In this document: positions 1 to 7,735 of the stretch, one piece after another | How the letters are laid out: every line of letters begins with the position of its first letter | Position numbering within the stretch: the stretch's first letter is position 1 | Notes under the pieces: generated by a model | Databases searched by the model: none | The model's input: only the letters and a program-made list of their open reading frames with translations | Told to the model about the DNA's origin: nothing | NCBI GenBank assembly: GCA_937907395.1 | Contig: CALCII010000011.1 | Coordinates: 620,001-684,000, forward strand | Direction of reading: 5' to 3' | DNA: 64,000 bases | Source: an uncultured Chitinophagaceae bacterium | Lineage (GTDB): Bacteria; Bacteroidota; Bacteroidia; Chitinophagales; Chitinophagaceae | Translations under genes and position numbers: made by a program

Positions 1-378
1 AAAATTGGTGAAAATGGAAATGTGCTTTCTGAAACAGTTGACTTCCGCACCATCTTCGATGAAGTGCCTTCACCTGTAAGTATCTTCGACAGGGATGCAT
101 ATGTCTATCTCTATGATCCGGAAAAAGGAGTTTATGTATTTGATATTTACGGTGCGTTCAAAACAAAAGTATCTTATTACGGATTGAAAGATTTCACCGT
201 ATTCGGCAAAACCATTGTTGGACTGCAGGATCAATACCTCGTCACCTATATCACAGGTACACTTACAGAAGCCAAAGCCAAACTGCCGGCTGAAGCAACG
301 AACAGGCAAAAAGCTATTGTTCAACCGGGACATTTATTCCTCCTGGTGAATGGTGAGATTCTTCATTTCACATTCTGA
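1..378 (+). CDS. C-terminal part of an unidentified protein (5' end outside the window)
   Basis: The frame is open from base 1 to the stop at 376-378, so only the last 125 codons are visible. A GTG at 22 is in frame but is not needed as a start. The protein has short strand-like blocks (YVYLYDPEKGVYVFD, then TIVGLQDQYLVTY) that resemble repeats of a beta-propeller or an outer-membrane-associated beta protein. I do not recognise the family. It ends 38 bases before the next gene, which appears to have its own promoter, so the two need not be co-transcribed. Confidence 0.7.
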   Translation, partial: KIGENGNVLSETVDFRTIFDEVPSPVSIFDRDAYVYLYDPEKGVYVFDIYGAFKTKVSYYGLKDFTVFGKTIVGLQDQYLVTYITGTLTEAKAKLPAEATNRQKAIVQPGHLFLLVNGEILHFTF

Positions 379-385
379 TAAGTGA

Positions 386-412
386 TTTGCCACTCAGTTC
401 CTGTTAACTTTG
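386..412 (+). promoter_or_regulatory. Candidate Bacteroidota promoter of the MscS gene
   Basis: TTTG at 386-389 and TAACTTTG at 405-412 match the Bacteroidota sigma-A pattern (-33 TTTG, -7 TAnnTTTG), although the spacer of 15 is short. The ATG at 417 lies only 4 bases after the -7 element, so the transcript would be leaderless or nearly so. Confidence 0.5.
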
Positions 413-416
413 CAGC

Positions 417-1490
417 ATGCCTCAATTTTTACAACAACCGTTTCTCGATAATCCATTAATCAGTTATTTGTGGGTGCTGGTGATTGTGCTGGCCATTCTG
501 TTTTTGAAGAAAATTATTTCCCGTTTTTTATGTGGATTGTTGTATCGCCTGTTTCCACAAGCCAAACAATACGTGAGCAGGGATCAGTTTGTGGAACTGG
601 TGCTCATACCTATGCAATGGTTTATTATGATCATTGTGCTTGTGTTCTCACTCAATAAACTCAGGTTCCCTTCTGCCTTTGAATTTGAATTGTATAAAAT
701 CACAACAAAAGAATTGTTTGATGCGGTTGGTCGTGCATTGATTGTGATTTATTTCATCCGTGTGGTTCGCCGCTTTATTGATTTTCTGGCCTTGGTATTT
801 GAAGTAAAAGCCAATCAAACAGTCGATCAGACAGATAATCAACTCGTTGTTTTTTTCCGGGATTTTTTCAAAGTAGTGGCACTCATAATTGGCGTGCTCA
901 TGTTCTCAAGGTTTGTATTGAACTTCAATATTTCAAACCTCATCACCGGGCTCAGTATCGTTACCGCAGCTATTGCGTTGGCAACCAGGGAAAGTCTTGA
1001 AAACCTCATTGCATCATTTATCATCTTTTTTGATAAACCGTTTACGCTGGGTGATCTGGTGAAAGTGGAAAGTATTGCCGGTACAGTGGAGAAGATTGGT
1101 TTACGCAGCACCCGCATCCGTACCGATCATAAAACATTTGTAACCGTTCCCAATAAAAAAATGGTGGACAGTATTCTGGATAATCTCACACAGCGAACGC
1201 AACGCAAAGCTGAGATCCGGCTGGAAGTGGATGTACTCACCACTTCGGCACAGTTGCTGCAGTTGGTTGAAAAAGCGGAGTTGTTATTGCAACAACATGA
1301 AATGATTCAGAGCGGTACTGTCTTTGTTGTGGAGATTGGCGCTAAATCCATTATTGTGCAAGTGGATTATTTCACACAGGTGATTGAAATGAGTCAGTTT
1401 AATGCTTTGAAGCAAACCATGAACCTGGAATTGTTGCAAATACTCAACACACTGCAGATAGACCTGGCAGCAAAAAGAATGAATAATTAA
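417..1490 (+). CDS. MscS-family mechanosensitive ion channel
   Basis: This 357-residue inner-membrane protein has about five hydrophobic segments (near residues 17-34, 62-82, 105-125, 150-172 and 176-205). The last one, LITGLSIVTAAIALATRE followed by DKPFTLGDLVKV, is the pore-lining helix and the start of the beta domain typical of MscS channels. The block VEKIGLRSTRIRT and the VPNKK that follows are also conserved in the family. Such channels open under membrane tension and release solutes on hypo-osmotic shock. The gene is convergent with the thioredoxin-like gene 13 bases downstream, with an AT-rich inverted repeat in the gap. Confidence 0.9.
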   Translation: MPQFLQQPFLDNPLISYLWVLVIVLAILFLKKIISRFLCGLLYRLFPQAKQYVSRDQFVELVLIPMQWFIMIIVLVFSLNKLRFPSAFEFELYKITTKELFDAVGRALIVIYFIRVVRRFIDFLALVFEVKANQTVDQTDNQLVVFFRDFFKVVALIIGVLMFSRFVLNFNISNLITGLSIVTAAIALATRESLENLIASFIIFFDKPFTLGDLVKVESIAGTVEKIGLRSTRIRTDHKTFVTVPNKKMVDSILDNLTQRTQRKAEIRLEVDVLTTSAQLLQLVEKAELLLQQHEMIQSGTVFVVEIGAKSIIVQVDYFTQVIEMSQFNALKQTMNLELLQILNTLQIDLAAKRMNN

Positions 1491-1503
1491 TAATGAATAA
1501 TTA

Positions 1504-2016
1504 TTAGTGAATCGTTGCTAAAATTTCTCCCAATTCTTTATCATACAAACCATACTTGCCATATTCTTCAATACGGCCGTATTCTTTTCCATCTTTCATA
1601 ATAAGAATCGTAGGGGCTTTTGTTACACCCAGAGTTTCACAAAGCGATCCCAATGTTGTTTTCTGACGGTCAACTCCAATTACGGTAATACGTTTGGGAT
1701 TAAACTGAACTTGGTCCAGCAGTTTCAGCAACTGCGGATAGATCACCTGTGAATCTTCGCACCAGGTGCCCACAAAAATGAGGATGTAAATACTGTCTTT
1801 TACACGTGTGAGTTGCGTTACTGCTTCGGCATTGGGTTTGTACCAGCTGATGTCGTTATGCATCCATTTGAAGGCTGTATCATTTGAAAGGATTTCTCTT
1901 GTAACGATTCCTTTCAATGTTTTTTGTCCGTTTTTAGGATCCTTTAAAACTTCGTATTGTGCCTGTGAAAAACTGTTGAGTGCCAGTACTAAAAAAACGG
2001 GTACCAGTAATTTCAT
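1504..2016 (-). CDS. Exported thioredoxin-like protein with a CxxS site
   Basis: A 170-residue protein that starts with a Sec signal peptide (MKLLVPVFLVLALNSFSQAQ), so it is probably periplasmic. A thioredoxin fold is indicated by FVGTWCEDSQVIYPQLLKLLD, then VIGVDRQK and the cis-Pro region VTKAPTILIM. The active site reads WCEDS, with serine in place of the second cysteine. A CxxS site favours monothiol or isomerase-like chemistry over disulfide oxidation; this is inferred from the motif. It lies 19 bases downstream of the MerR gene on the same strand and may be co-transcribed with it. Confidence 0.85.
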   Translation of the reverse strand: MKLLVPVFLVLALNSFSQAQYEVLKDPKNGQKTLKGIVTREILSNDTAFKWMHNDISWYKPNAEAVTQLTRVKDSIYILIFVGTWCEDSQVIYPQLLKLLDQVQFNPKRITVIGVDRQKTTLGSLCETLGVTKAPTILIMKDGKEYGRIEEYGKYGLYDKELGEILATIH

Positions 2017-2035
2017 ATTGTTTGCTTTAAGTCTT

Positions 2036-2554
2036 TTATAAGTCCGCCTTGATCTGCAACAGGAAGGCTTTCATCTGTTGCAAACTTTGTACCAACTCAA
2101 ATCGTACCGACGAATCATCTTTGTACTTTTTGAGATAGTCTTTGGCTCCTTCGATTGTGTATTTCCTCTGACGAAGCAGGAAGTAAATCAGTTGCAGTTT
2201 CTTAATATCCTCAGCGGTATAAAAGCGGTCGCCTTTTTTGTTTTTCCGGGGGTTGATATGCGAAAACTCGGTTTCCCAGTAACGCAGGGAAGAAGCATTG
2301 AGTTGAAACAGTTCGCTCACTTCGCTGATGCTGTAATACAGCTTTTGTTTCAGTACTTCATCAGAAGGAATCCGGATCATCTCTGCATCGCTCACCATGT
2401 CTTTCAAACTCTTGCGTCCCCGTTTGGAGCGTTGCTTTACTTCCGGTTCGGCAACCGGTTGAGGTTTGGGTTTTGCTTTTACCTTTTCCTTTTCTTTTTT
2501 GGGCAACACGGGTTGCTCATCAAAGTCAAATGCTATTTGTGTAAAAGAAGCCAA
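2036..2554 (-). CDS. MerR-family transcriptional regulator
   Basis: 172 residues. The first ~60 are a charged, lysine-rich tail (PKKEKEKVKAKPKPQP). A MerR winged-helix domain follows at about 75-150: YYSISEVSELFQLNASSLRYWE, then FYTAEDIKKLQLIYFLL. No metal-binding cysteines or effector domain are seen after the helix-turn-helix, so the ligand is unknown. This small form is common in Bacteroidota. It begins a two-gene unit with the downstream thioredoxin-like gene. Reading frames on the opposite strand (2078-2644) are shadows. Confidence 0.88.
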   Translation of the reverse strand: MASFTQIAFDFDEQPVLPKKEKEKVKAKPKPQPVAEPEVKQRSKRGRKSLKDMVSDAEMIRIPSDEVLKQKLYYSISEVSELFQLNASSLRYWETEFSHINPRKNKKGDRFYTAEDIKKLQLIYFLLRQRKYTIEGAKDYLKKYKDDSSVRFELVQSLQQMKAFLLQIKADL

Positions 2555-2849
2555 ATACGTTGGGTTTCAGCAAAAATACATTTTAATTGGAAGTATGCTA
2601 GTTTATCGGCTATTCATTTCTGCCACTCTTGGTATTGCCGTTGAAATTTGAGCATTTCAGCGGTTGCTACGAATTTTCTGGAACATCGATATCAAGGATG
2701 TGCAGCCGAGAAGTAAATAAAAACGCTGTAGTATATGTAGTGTTGGTGAGATAACACCCAACGGCGGCGGACAGTGTGCAGAATGTACAACAGAATAGGG
2801 TTCAATTTTTGTAAAACAAAAAAAGGTAGAAAAATAAGTGCGAAGTGGT

Positions 2850-3074
2850 TTATTTGTTGCAAAAAGTCATTAAATAGTAATTAGGTTCTTTTTTAAGCAT
2901 CCCAAAGGATGCGATTTTGTTTCTTTTGATAAGCATTAAGAAGGGAATATTTTCACCTTCCAATAAGAACCCAGATTTATCAGTGACATAAACAATTGTA
3001 TCGTTACTACAAATACCTTCAAATTGAATCTTAAGTCTTCGCCTTGCTTCTTCGCGTAATACTTTATTGCTAAT
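2850..3074 (-). pseudogene. Relic reading frame, 5' truncated, family unknown
   Basis: The 583-base gap 2555-3137 has no intact gene. On the minus strand an open frame from 3074 to the TAA at 2850-2852 gives 74 codons with protein-like composition (LREEARRRLKIQFEG, VYVTDKSGFLLEGENIP). A stop lies immediately upstream at 3075-3077 and there is no ATG until deep inside the frame. It looks like the 3' end of a gene that lost its start, but chance coding is possible. The rest of the gap holds only a short imperfect inverted repeat near 2740-2765 (GTTGGTG..CACCCAAC). Confidence 0.35.
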
Positions 3075-3137
3075 TTAGTGTAAATAGGCTAAAAAATAAC
3101 TTGATGAATTCCTTTAGAATGGTTACTAAATTTGAAC

Positions 3138-5795
3138 TTAAAATTGAAAAGAACAGTAAATTAAAAAACTGCGCGGCAGTGTATTGATCTTAAAAATACT
3201 GTTTGAATAATCTGAAATCTGATATTGAATAAAAGTTTGATTATTAGTTATGTTATTTGCGGTTAGCTTTAACTCTATTTTTGAATTCTGCGGTTTATAG
3301 GATAAGTAATAACTTAAAAACAAATTACCTTTTCCGACGCTGATGCTAGGTAAAAAATAATCACCGGTTAAATACATTTTCATTATTTTGTTTGGTATAA
3401 AAACAATCTTAGCGTTGCTAATAGTACTCAGGTTCGTAATTGCTTTTGTGAAAGAACTTTTACTCTTATTGACCATTAGACTACTTTCTGCCTCATAATT
3501 TATTTTTCCTTTAAAAACTGTTTTAAAAAACATTAAAACTGATGTAGAATTATAAATATTACTACGCAATACTCCTGGAGAAAGGTAATTATTGTAAAAA
3601 TTAACAGTGTTATTCAATGATAATTTAACAGTTAGCTTTATTTGAGGTATATACTTATTAATGTATGTGTAAATATCTAAAGCTTTGTTGTTTACTGATT
3701 CTATTCCAAAAGTTGTATAAAGCAAAGAGTCTGTTATGTTGTAAGTTGGTAAAAAATCTCTATTATTTTTTTGGAATGTAGCGCCAATGCCATTGTCAAT
3801 TTGGTTATACAGGTCTGATCTGGAGTAATTAAGGGTTATTGTATTGGCGCTTATTAATGAAAGATCTAACCTGTTGTTTGTAACATTCCTGAAGTTTTGG
3901 ATTATAATTTCAGGGTATAGAAATTGATCGTTGCTATTTTTATAACTGTAATAATACGTAAAAGACAATGCAGATATTTTAGTTAGTACATATTTCAATT
4001 TAATAGTTGGTTCAAGTAAGATACTGTTTTTTGAAAGCTTATTACCATTATCGGAATTAAACCATTGTTGATGCAAAAATGTAAAATTATAAGATGGCGT
4101 TAACTTTAGATTACCCAGTTCAAAAGTAAAGTTGGCACCCTGAGTGATGGCAGGTTTTTGATAGGCTAGGTCATTAATTTTGGAACTAATTGATGCGTTG
4201 CCAAATCTATTAATAACAGCCGAAGAAAAATAGGTTTGATCTTGTAAAGCCTTTATATAAATGTTATACTTGTTTTTACCTTTAACACCAAAAAGCGTTG
4301 TAGTGAGCTGTGTATAATTCCTTACATAGCGACTGTTTTGTTCATCGTAGGCAAAAAGGTTTCGTTTAAAAAGAGAGGGTGAAACATTATACGATTGATT
4401 AGTTATGCTTTTTGTTTTTCGAAACTCAAATTGCAGGGCTTGTGTTTTGTTAAGCCGTTTGGTATAGGTTGCTAATAGCTTATTATACTTCTCTTCTGTT
4501 AAAAGATTTGTTTCATAGACAGGAATAAAATTTGAATTACTGAATCTGTTTGATTTAGTTTCATCATTAGTCTCTGAATATGCTATCTCTAGCAAGGAGC
4601 CGGAAGAAATTGCATATCTGAGGTGTAAGTCGCCTTTTAATGATTGTGGATTCTTTTGGCTTTTGGTTATATCGCTTGTTTTTATAGTGTCATTTGTTAA
4701 AAAGTATTCATTTGTGAAATTCTGTTGATTAGAAATCCTGTCTTTTACATAATATACACTCCCTTTTAAAGTAAGTTTTGAAGAGAGTTTCATCATTGAA
4801 TTATGGCTTCCAAATAGTTGCGAGTTAATGTTGCTGTAGTTTTTACTTTCACCTGTTGTAAAAGATGGATCAACAATATACTTTTGTGCAGCATACTTCC
4901 TTTCTTTTAACTGCTCAATGCTGGAGTTGTTACCAAAATAATCCGTTGGAGACTTATTAATACCGATATTATTGAAGGATAATGTAGAAAAAAATTTATG
5001 CATTTTTCCAAGGCCTAAAATATTAGAATTAATATCAGACACAAGAGATTTGCTACTATCCTGTACACCCATTCCAATTTCACTATTCCCTGACATTTTA
5101 AGTTTTGCCTTTCCAAACTTGATGTTTAATGCAACTTTATCATCATTTTCTAACCCTTTTAATACATAGTTTTCTGAATAATTTTCAATCGCCTGTACTT
5201 CTGTAACAAGGTTTGCATTAATGTTTTTTGAGCCAAGAGTATAATTGACACCAAACAAATTATCGCCTTCCAAAAGAATTGTTTCAATCGGCTTTCCTTT
5301 GAATTTTATTTCTCCGCTTTTTTTATTTACTTCAATACCCGGTAATTTTTCCAATATATCACTTAGCTTTTGTTCAGTTCCATCAGAAAAGGATTTAATA
5401 TTATATGTAGTTGTGTCATTTCTTATTTGAACTGGTCTGCTTTGTCCTGTAATAACTACAGGTTGCAGGTCTTTTATTTTTAAGTTGGAGAGAATGCACA
5501 ATAACGTATCTTTTAAATTACCTGTTAGCTTAATTTTTCCTTCATAATCCTGATAGCCCGGTACAGAAATTTCAAATTTTACATCAGTGCATGAATAATT
5601 GGCAGGAATTGCAAAAAAACTATCACGTAATATATAATAGCCAATAAGGGTAGTACTATTTTTACAGTATACTTTTAAATAAGCAATTTCAAATGAGTTG
5701 TTTGCGGAATCTGATAATTTAAGAAATAATTTTTGAGCCTTTACACTTGGCGTACAATTCAATAATATTACTAACAAAATCAGTCTATATTTCAC
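3138..5795 (-). CDS. TonB-dependent-receptor-like outer-membrane beta-barrel protein
   Basis: 885 residues. A signal peptide (residues 1-20) is followed by a carboxypeptidase-regulatory-like beta domain (about 25-110). Next comes a plug-like region: PVVITGQSRPVQIRNDTT, then LSDILEKLPGIEV and IETILLEGDNLFG. The remainder is about 650 residues of aromatic and polar alternating strands ending in SFLIYCSFQF, as expected of a C-terminal barrel strand. It probably forms an outer-membrane barrel that imports or exports a substrate. It starts 3 bases after the GLPGLI gene, so the two are translationally coupled. No clear TonB box was identified by eye. Confidence 0.8.
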   Translation of the reverse strand: MKYRLILLVILLNCTPSVKAQKLFLKLSDSANNSFEIAYLKVYCKNSTTLIGYYILRDSFFAIPANYSCTDVKFEISVPGYQDYEGKIKLTGNLKDTLLCILSNLKIKDLQPVVITGQSRPVQIRNDTTTYNIKSFSDGTEQKLSDILEKLPGIEVNKKSGEIKFKGKPIETILLEGDNLFGVNYTLGSKNINANLVTEVQAIENYSENYVLKGLENDDKVALNIKFGKAKLKMSGNSEIGMGVQDSSKSLVSDINSNILGLGKMHKFFSTLSFNNIGINKSPTDYFGNNSSIEQLKERKYAAQKYIVDPSFTTGESKNYSNINSQLFGSHNSMMKLSSKLTLKGSVYYVKDRISNQQNFTNEYFLTNDTIKTSDITKSQKNPQSLKGDLHLRYAISSGSLLEIAYSETNDETKSNRFSNSNFIPVYETNLLTEEKYNKLLATYTKRLNKTQALQFEFRKTKSITNQSYNVSPSLFKRNLFAYDEQNSRYVRNYTQLTTTLFGVKGKNKYNIYIKALQDQTYFSSAVINRFGNASISSKINDLAYQKPAITQGANFTFELGNLKLTPSYNFTFLHQQWFNSDNGNKLSKNSILLEPTIKLKYVLTKISALSFTYYYSYKNSNDQFLYPEIIIQNFRNVTNNRLDLSLISANTITLNYSRSDLYNQIDNGIGATFQKNNRDFLPTYNITDSLLYTTFGIESVNNKALDIYTYINKYIPQIKLTVKLSLNNTVNFYNNYLSPGVLRSNIYNSTSVLMFFKTVFKGKINYEAESSLMVNKSKSSFTKAITNLSTISNAKIVFIPNKIMKMYLTGDYFLPSISVGKGNLFLSYYLSYKPQNSKIELKLTANNITNNQTFIQYQISDYSNSIFKINTLPRSFLIYCSFQF

Positions 5796-5798
5796 TAC

Positions 5799-6533
5799 TT
5801 ATTGTTCTTTAAGCAACTCAATTGAACTGTCCTCAAATTTATACGTAAAATCTTCTTTTTCTTCAGCTTGAATTTTCCGCTGTGAATCAAGTAATTTTTT
5901 CAAGAGTAGTTTTTTATACTCCACAAAGGTCATAAAGCTTAATTTTTCAGTATCGTATGGGTTTGTAATGTTTTCAGATTTTATGTTCGTATAAATTTTA
6001 TATGCCTCAAATTTAAATCTTCCATCATTCGTTGAAGCTTCTAAAATTACTCCTGGTAATCCTGTTAATTTCCACGGACCTGTAAAAAAGGGTAAACTTT
6101 CAGTATAATACGCTTTATAGCTGCGGCCCCTAAACTCACAAGTAGCAAGCTTGCATCTATAGCCAAGTATTTCTTTTTGAACCGTATCGTGAATCGCCCA
6201 TTGAAATTTTTCGGTCATACTGTCTTCCTTTATATAAAAATATCTATCGAAAATTGGGGCACACTCATATAATTTGTTGTTCACTTTATCAAAGTATATA
6301 CCTAAACTTTTGCTTTTTGTTGTATTCATTACCTGTAGCGTCCCTAATATAGGAGTGTCCTTTCTCGTGTAAATACTTGCTTTCCCATTATCTTTTAAAA
6401 TTTTAAAAAAGGTGGCTGATGTACCCTCAATCGAAACAACATTAAAACTGTATTCAACTTCAATGTAATTCGTTTGTGAAAAAGCACGATTCAAGAATAT
6501 TAACACCAAAAAAACTAAACCTGTTTTTTTCAT
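5799..6533 (-). CDS. GLPGLI family protein
   Basis: 244 residues with a signal peptide (MKKTGLVFLVLIFLNRAFSQ). The family motif appears as KLTGLPGVILEAS at residues 155-167, after the usual EILGYRCKLATCEFRGR block and before FKFEAYKI. GLPGLI proteins are restricted to Bacteroidota, are exported, and have no established function. They often sit next to carboxypeptidase-regulatory/TonB-like barrels, as here (3-base gap). Upstream by 86 bases are two genes for small cysteine-rich exported peptides on the same strand, which suggests one operon. Confidence 0.88.
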   Translation of the reverse strand: MKKTGLVFLVLIFLNRAFSQTNYIEVEYSFNVVSIEGTSATFFKILKDNGKASIYTRKDTPILGTLQVMNTTKSKSLGIYFDKVNNKLYECAPIFDRYFYIKEDSMTEKFQWAIHDTVQKEILGYRCKLATCEFRGRSYKAYYTESLPFFTGPWKLTGLPGVILEASTNDGRFKFEAYKIYTNIKSENITNPYDTEKLSFMTFVEYKKLLLKKLLDSQRKIQAEEKEDFTYKFEDSSIELLKEQ

Positions 6534-6619
6534 TTACTAGCTCTTTATAATGAAGTAAATCATATATCCAAAGCTATTGGACATATGATTTAAAATTTAA
6601 AAAAAAATAAAGTAATTTA

Positions 6620-6943
6620 TTAATATGCTGCAGCTGCTGCGGCAAGCCTTGCCCTTGTGCACGCAGTATTACCAGCGGTCTCACAACTGGTAAATAAACC
6701 ACCTGCACAAGCTTCTCTACTTATAGAATGTTCACCGTCCGAGCTTGTAACGGTAAATGTGCAACATACACGACAAGCGGGACTTTTTGAGTCTGAAGAA
6801 TTATTCAGTTTTTTTAGGCTTATCAAATGTTTTGTTTCACTTAATTTAAAAAATGACATTGATATAGTAGCTACAGGTTTAATATTTGCTGAAACGGTAA
6901 GTGTAAAGAAAAATGTAAGTGCTAATATTAATACTTTTTTCAT
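6620..6943 (-). CDS. Small exported Cys-rich peptide, paralogue 2
   Basis: 107 residues. A hydrophobic N-terminus (MKKVLILALTFFFTLTVSA) looks like a Sec signal. The tail has six cysteines at 57, 60, 61, 79, 87 and 95 and ends in LAAAAAAY. The core CCTFT..DG..ACAG.F.S..AC..AR.A matches the neighbouring 90-residue peptide: both have CC, then Cys after 17-18 residues, then Cys after 15. I do not recognise the family. The pattern suggests a disulfide-stabilised secreted or periplasmic peptide. It sits 27 bases after its paralogue and 86 bases before the GLPGLI gene. The reading frame on the opposite strand (6657-6962) is treated as a shadow. Confidence 0.7.
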   Translation of the reverse strand: MKKVLILALTFFFTLTVSANIKPVATISMSFFKLSETKHLISLKKLNNSSDSKSPACRVCCTFTVTSSDGEHSISREACAGGLFTSCETAGNTACTRARLAAAAAAY

Positions 6944-6970
6944 TTGTTTATTTTTAAAATAGTGATTATT

Positions 6971-7243
6971 TTAGTGAACAGCGTTTAACGCTTGTCTTGC
7001 TTTTTCACAAGCTCTCTCATAAGCATTTTGATCATTACTTAAAAACCAACCGGCACACGCAGTAACAGTATTACTGGAACCACCATCTTCATTCCAAGCC
7101 GCTGTTACTGTGCAGCACTGCCTTGAAATTGCACGTTTAATATTCTTTGCATTACTTTTTACTTTCTTTTTGTGTTCTCCTGCAAAAGATACAGATGCAA
7201 GTAACAATAGAATTGTTAATGTTAACAAGAACGGTTTTTTCAT
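6971..7243 (-). CDS. Small exported Cys-rich peptide, paralogue 1
   Basis: 90 residues. The signal peptide MKKPFLLTLTILLLLASVSFAG is followed by a strongly basic stretch (about residues 24-41) and a C-terminal module with Cys43, Cys44, Cys63 and Cys79. It shares CC-T-x-T, DG, ACAG, F-x-S and AC-x-x-AR-x-A with the downstream peptide. The basic stretch before the cysteine module may be a spacer or a processing region; that is inference. It is the first gene of the apparent four-gene unit that includes the GLPGLI and TonB-like genes, and a candidate promoter lies 30 bases upstream. No precursor-modifying enzyme gene was found nearby. Confidence 0.7.
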   Translation of the reverse strand: MKKPFLLTLTILLLLASVSFAGEHKKKVKSNAKNIKRAISRQCCTVTAAWNEDGGSSNTVTACAGWFLSNDQNAYERACEKARQALNAVH

Positions 7244-7272
7244 GTTAAAAGTTTTAATTTTTTAATAATTTA

Positions 7273-7303
7273 TAAAAATAAGTGTATAGCGATTGTTTAC
7301 AAA
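7273..7303 (-). promoter_or_regulatory. Candidate promoter of the peptide/GLPGLI/TonB operon
   Basis: Read on the minus strand, TTTG (7303-7300) is followed after 19 bases by TATTTTTA (7280-7273). This is one mismatch from TAnnTTTG, with spacing normal for Bacteroidota. It would give a 5' leader of roughly 20 bases before the first peptide gene. Confidence 0.45.
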
Positions 7304-7391
7304 CACCCTAATAAGACAAACTTTGTGAATAGTCAATTTTATTTAGTGAAGCTAGTTTTTTAACTATTGAATACTAATTTTTATTTTTTAA

Positions 7392-7556
7392 AGCAAAGCC
7401 ACTTATGTTAAAATATTTGCTATTGAGGCAGATATACCCGTTAGAAGTATTAAGCGAATAGAAAATGCGGAAGTAATTACAAGCATTGCCCATGCATACC
7501 GCCTGGCCAAAGGGCTGGGTGTTTCATTACAAGAACTGTTTGATTTTGAAAAGTGA
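7392..7556 (+). pseudogene. Relic of an XRE-type helix-turn-helix regulator (C-terminal part)
   Basis: An open frame without ATG, preceded directly by a stop (7389-7391), encodes 54 residues. They include IPVRSIKRIENAE, then IAHAYRLAKGLGVSLQELFDFEK before TGA. This is the recognition helix and C-terminal half of an XRE/HTH_3 domain. The N-terminal half is missing or degenerated in the AT-rich sequence upstream. It is the only clear coding trace in the plus strand of 7244-7735; the remainder of that gap holds the peptide operon promoter and nothing else I can identify. Confidence 0.55.
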
Positions 7557-7735
7557 TATAAAACTCCTTTTTCAATAAATGCTTTTTGCCGAAAGCATCA
7601 TCCTATGAAACTGTTATGAAATTGGTTGAACTTTTAAGGGGTTTGACAAATTACTTGTTACATTGGGAATTAAAAACTACTTCCTAAATTTATTATAGCA
7701 CAATTGTTATAATTATTTAATCATGCAAAGCGCCA

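Noticed and set aside
2078..2644. 188-codon gene antisense to the MerR gene
   Set aside because: Phenylalanine- and cysteine-rich composition typical of a complement frame; the MerR domain on the other strand is clear.
2735..2800. Integron attC-like site
   Set aside because: There is only a short imperfect palindrome, with no integrase and no cassette structure.
6657..6962. 101-codon gene antisense to the Cys-rich peptide gene
   Set aside because: No start context, no domain and no signal; it is the shadow of the 107-residue gene.
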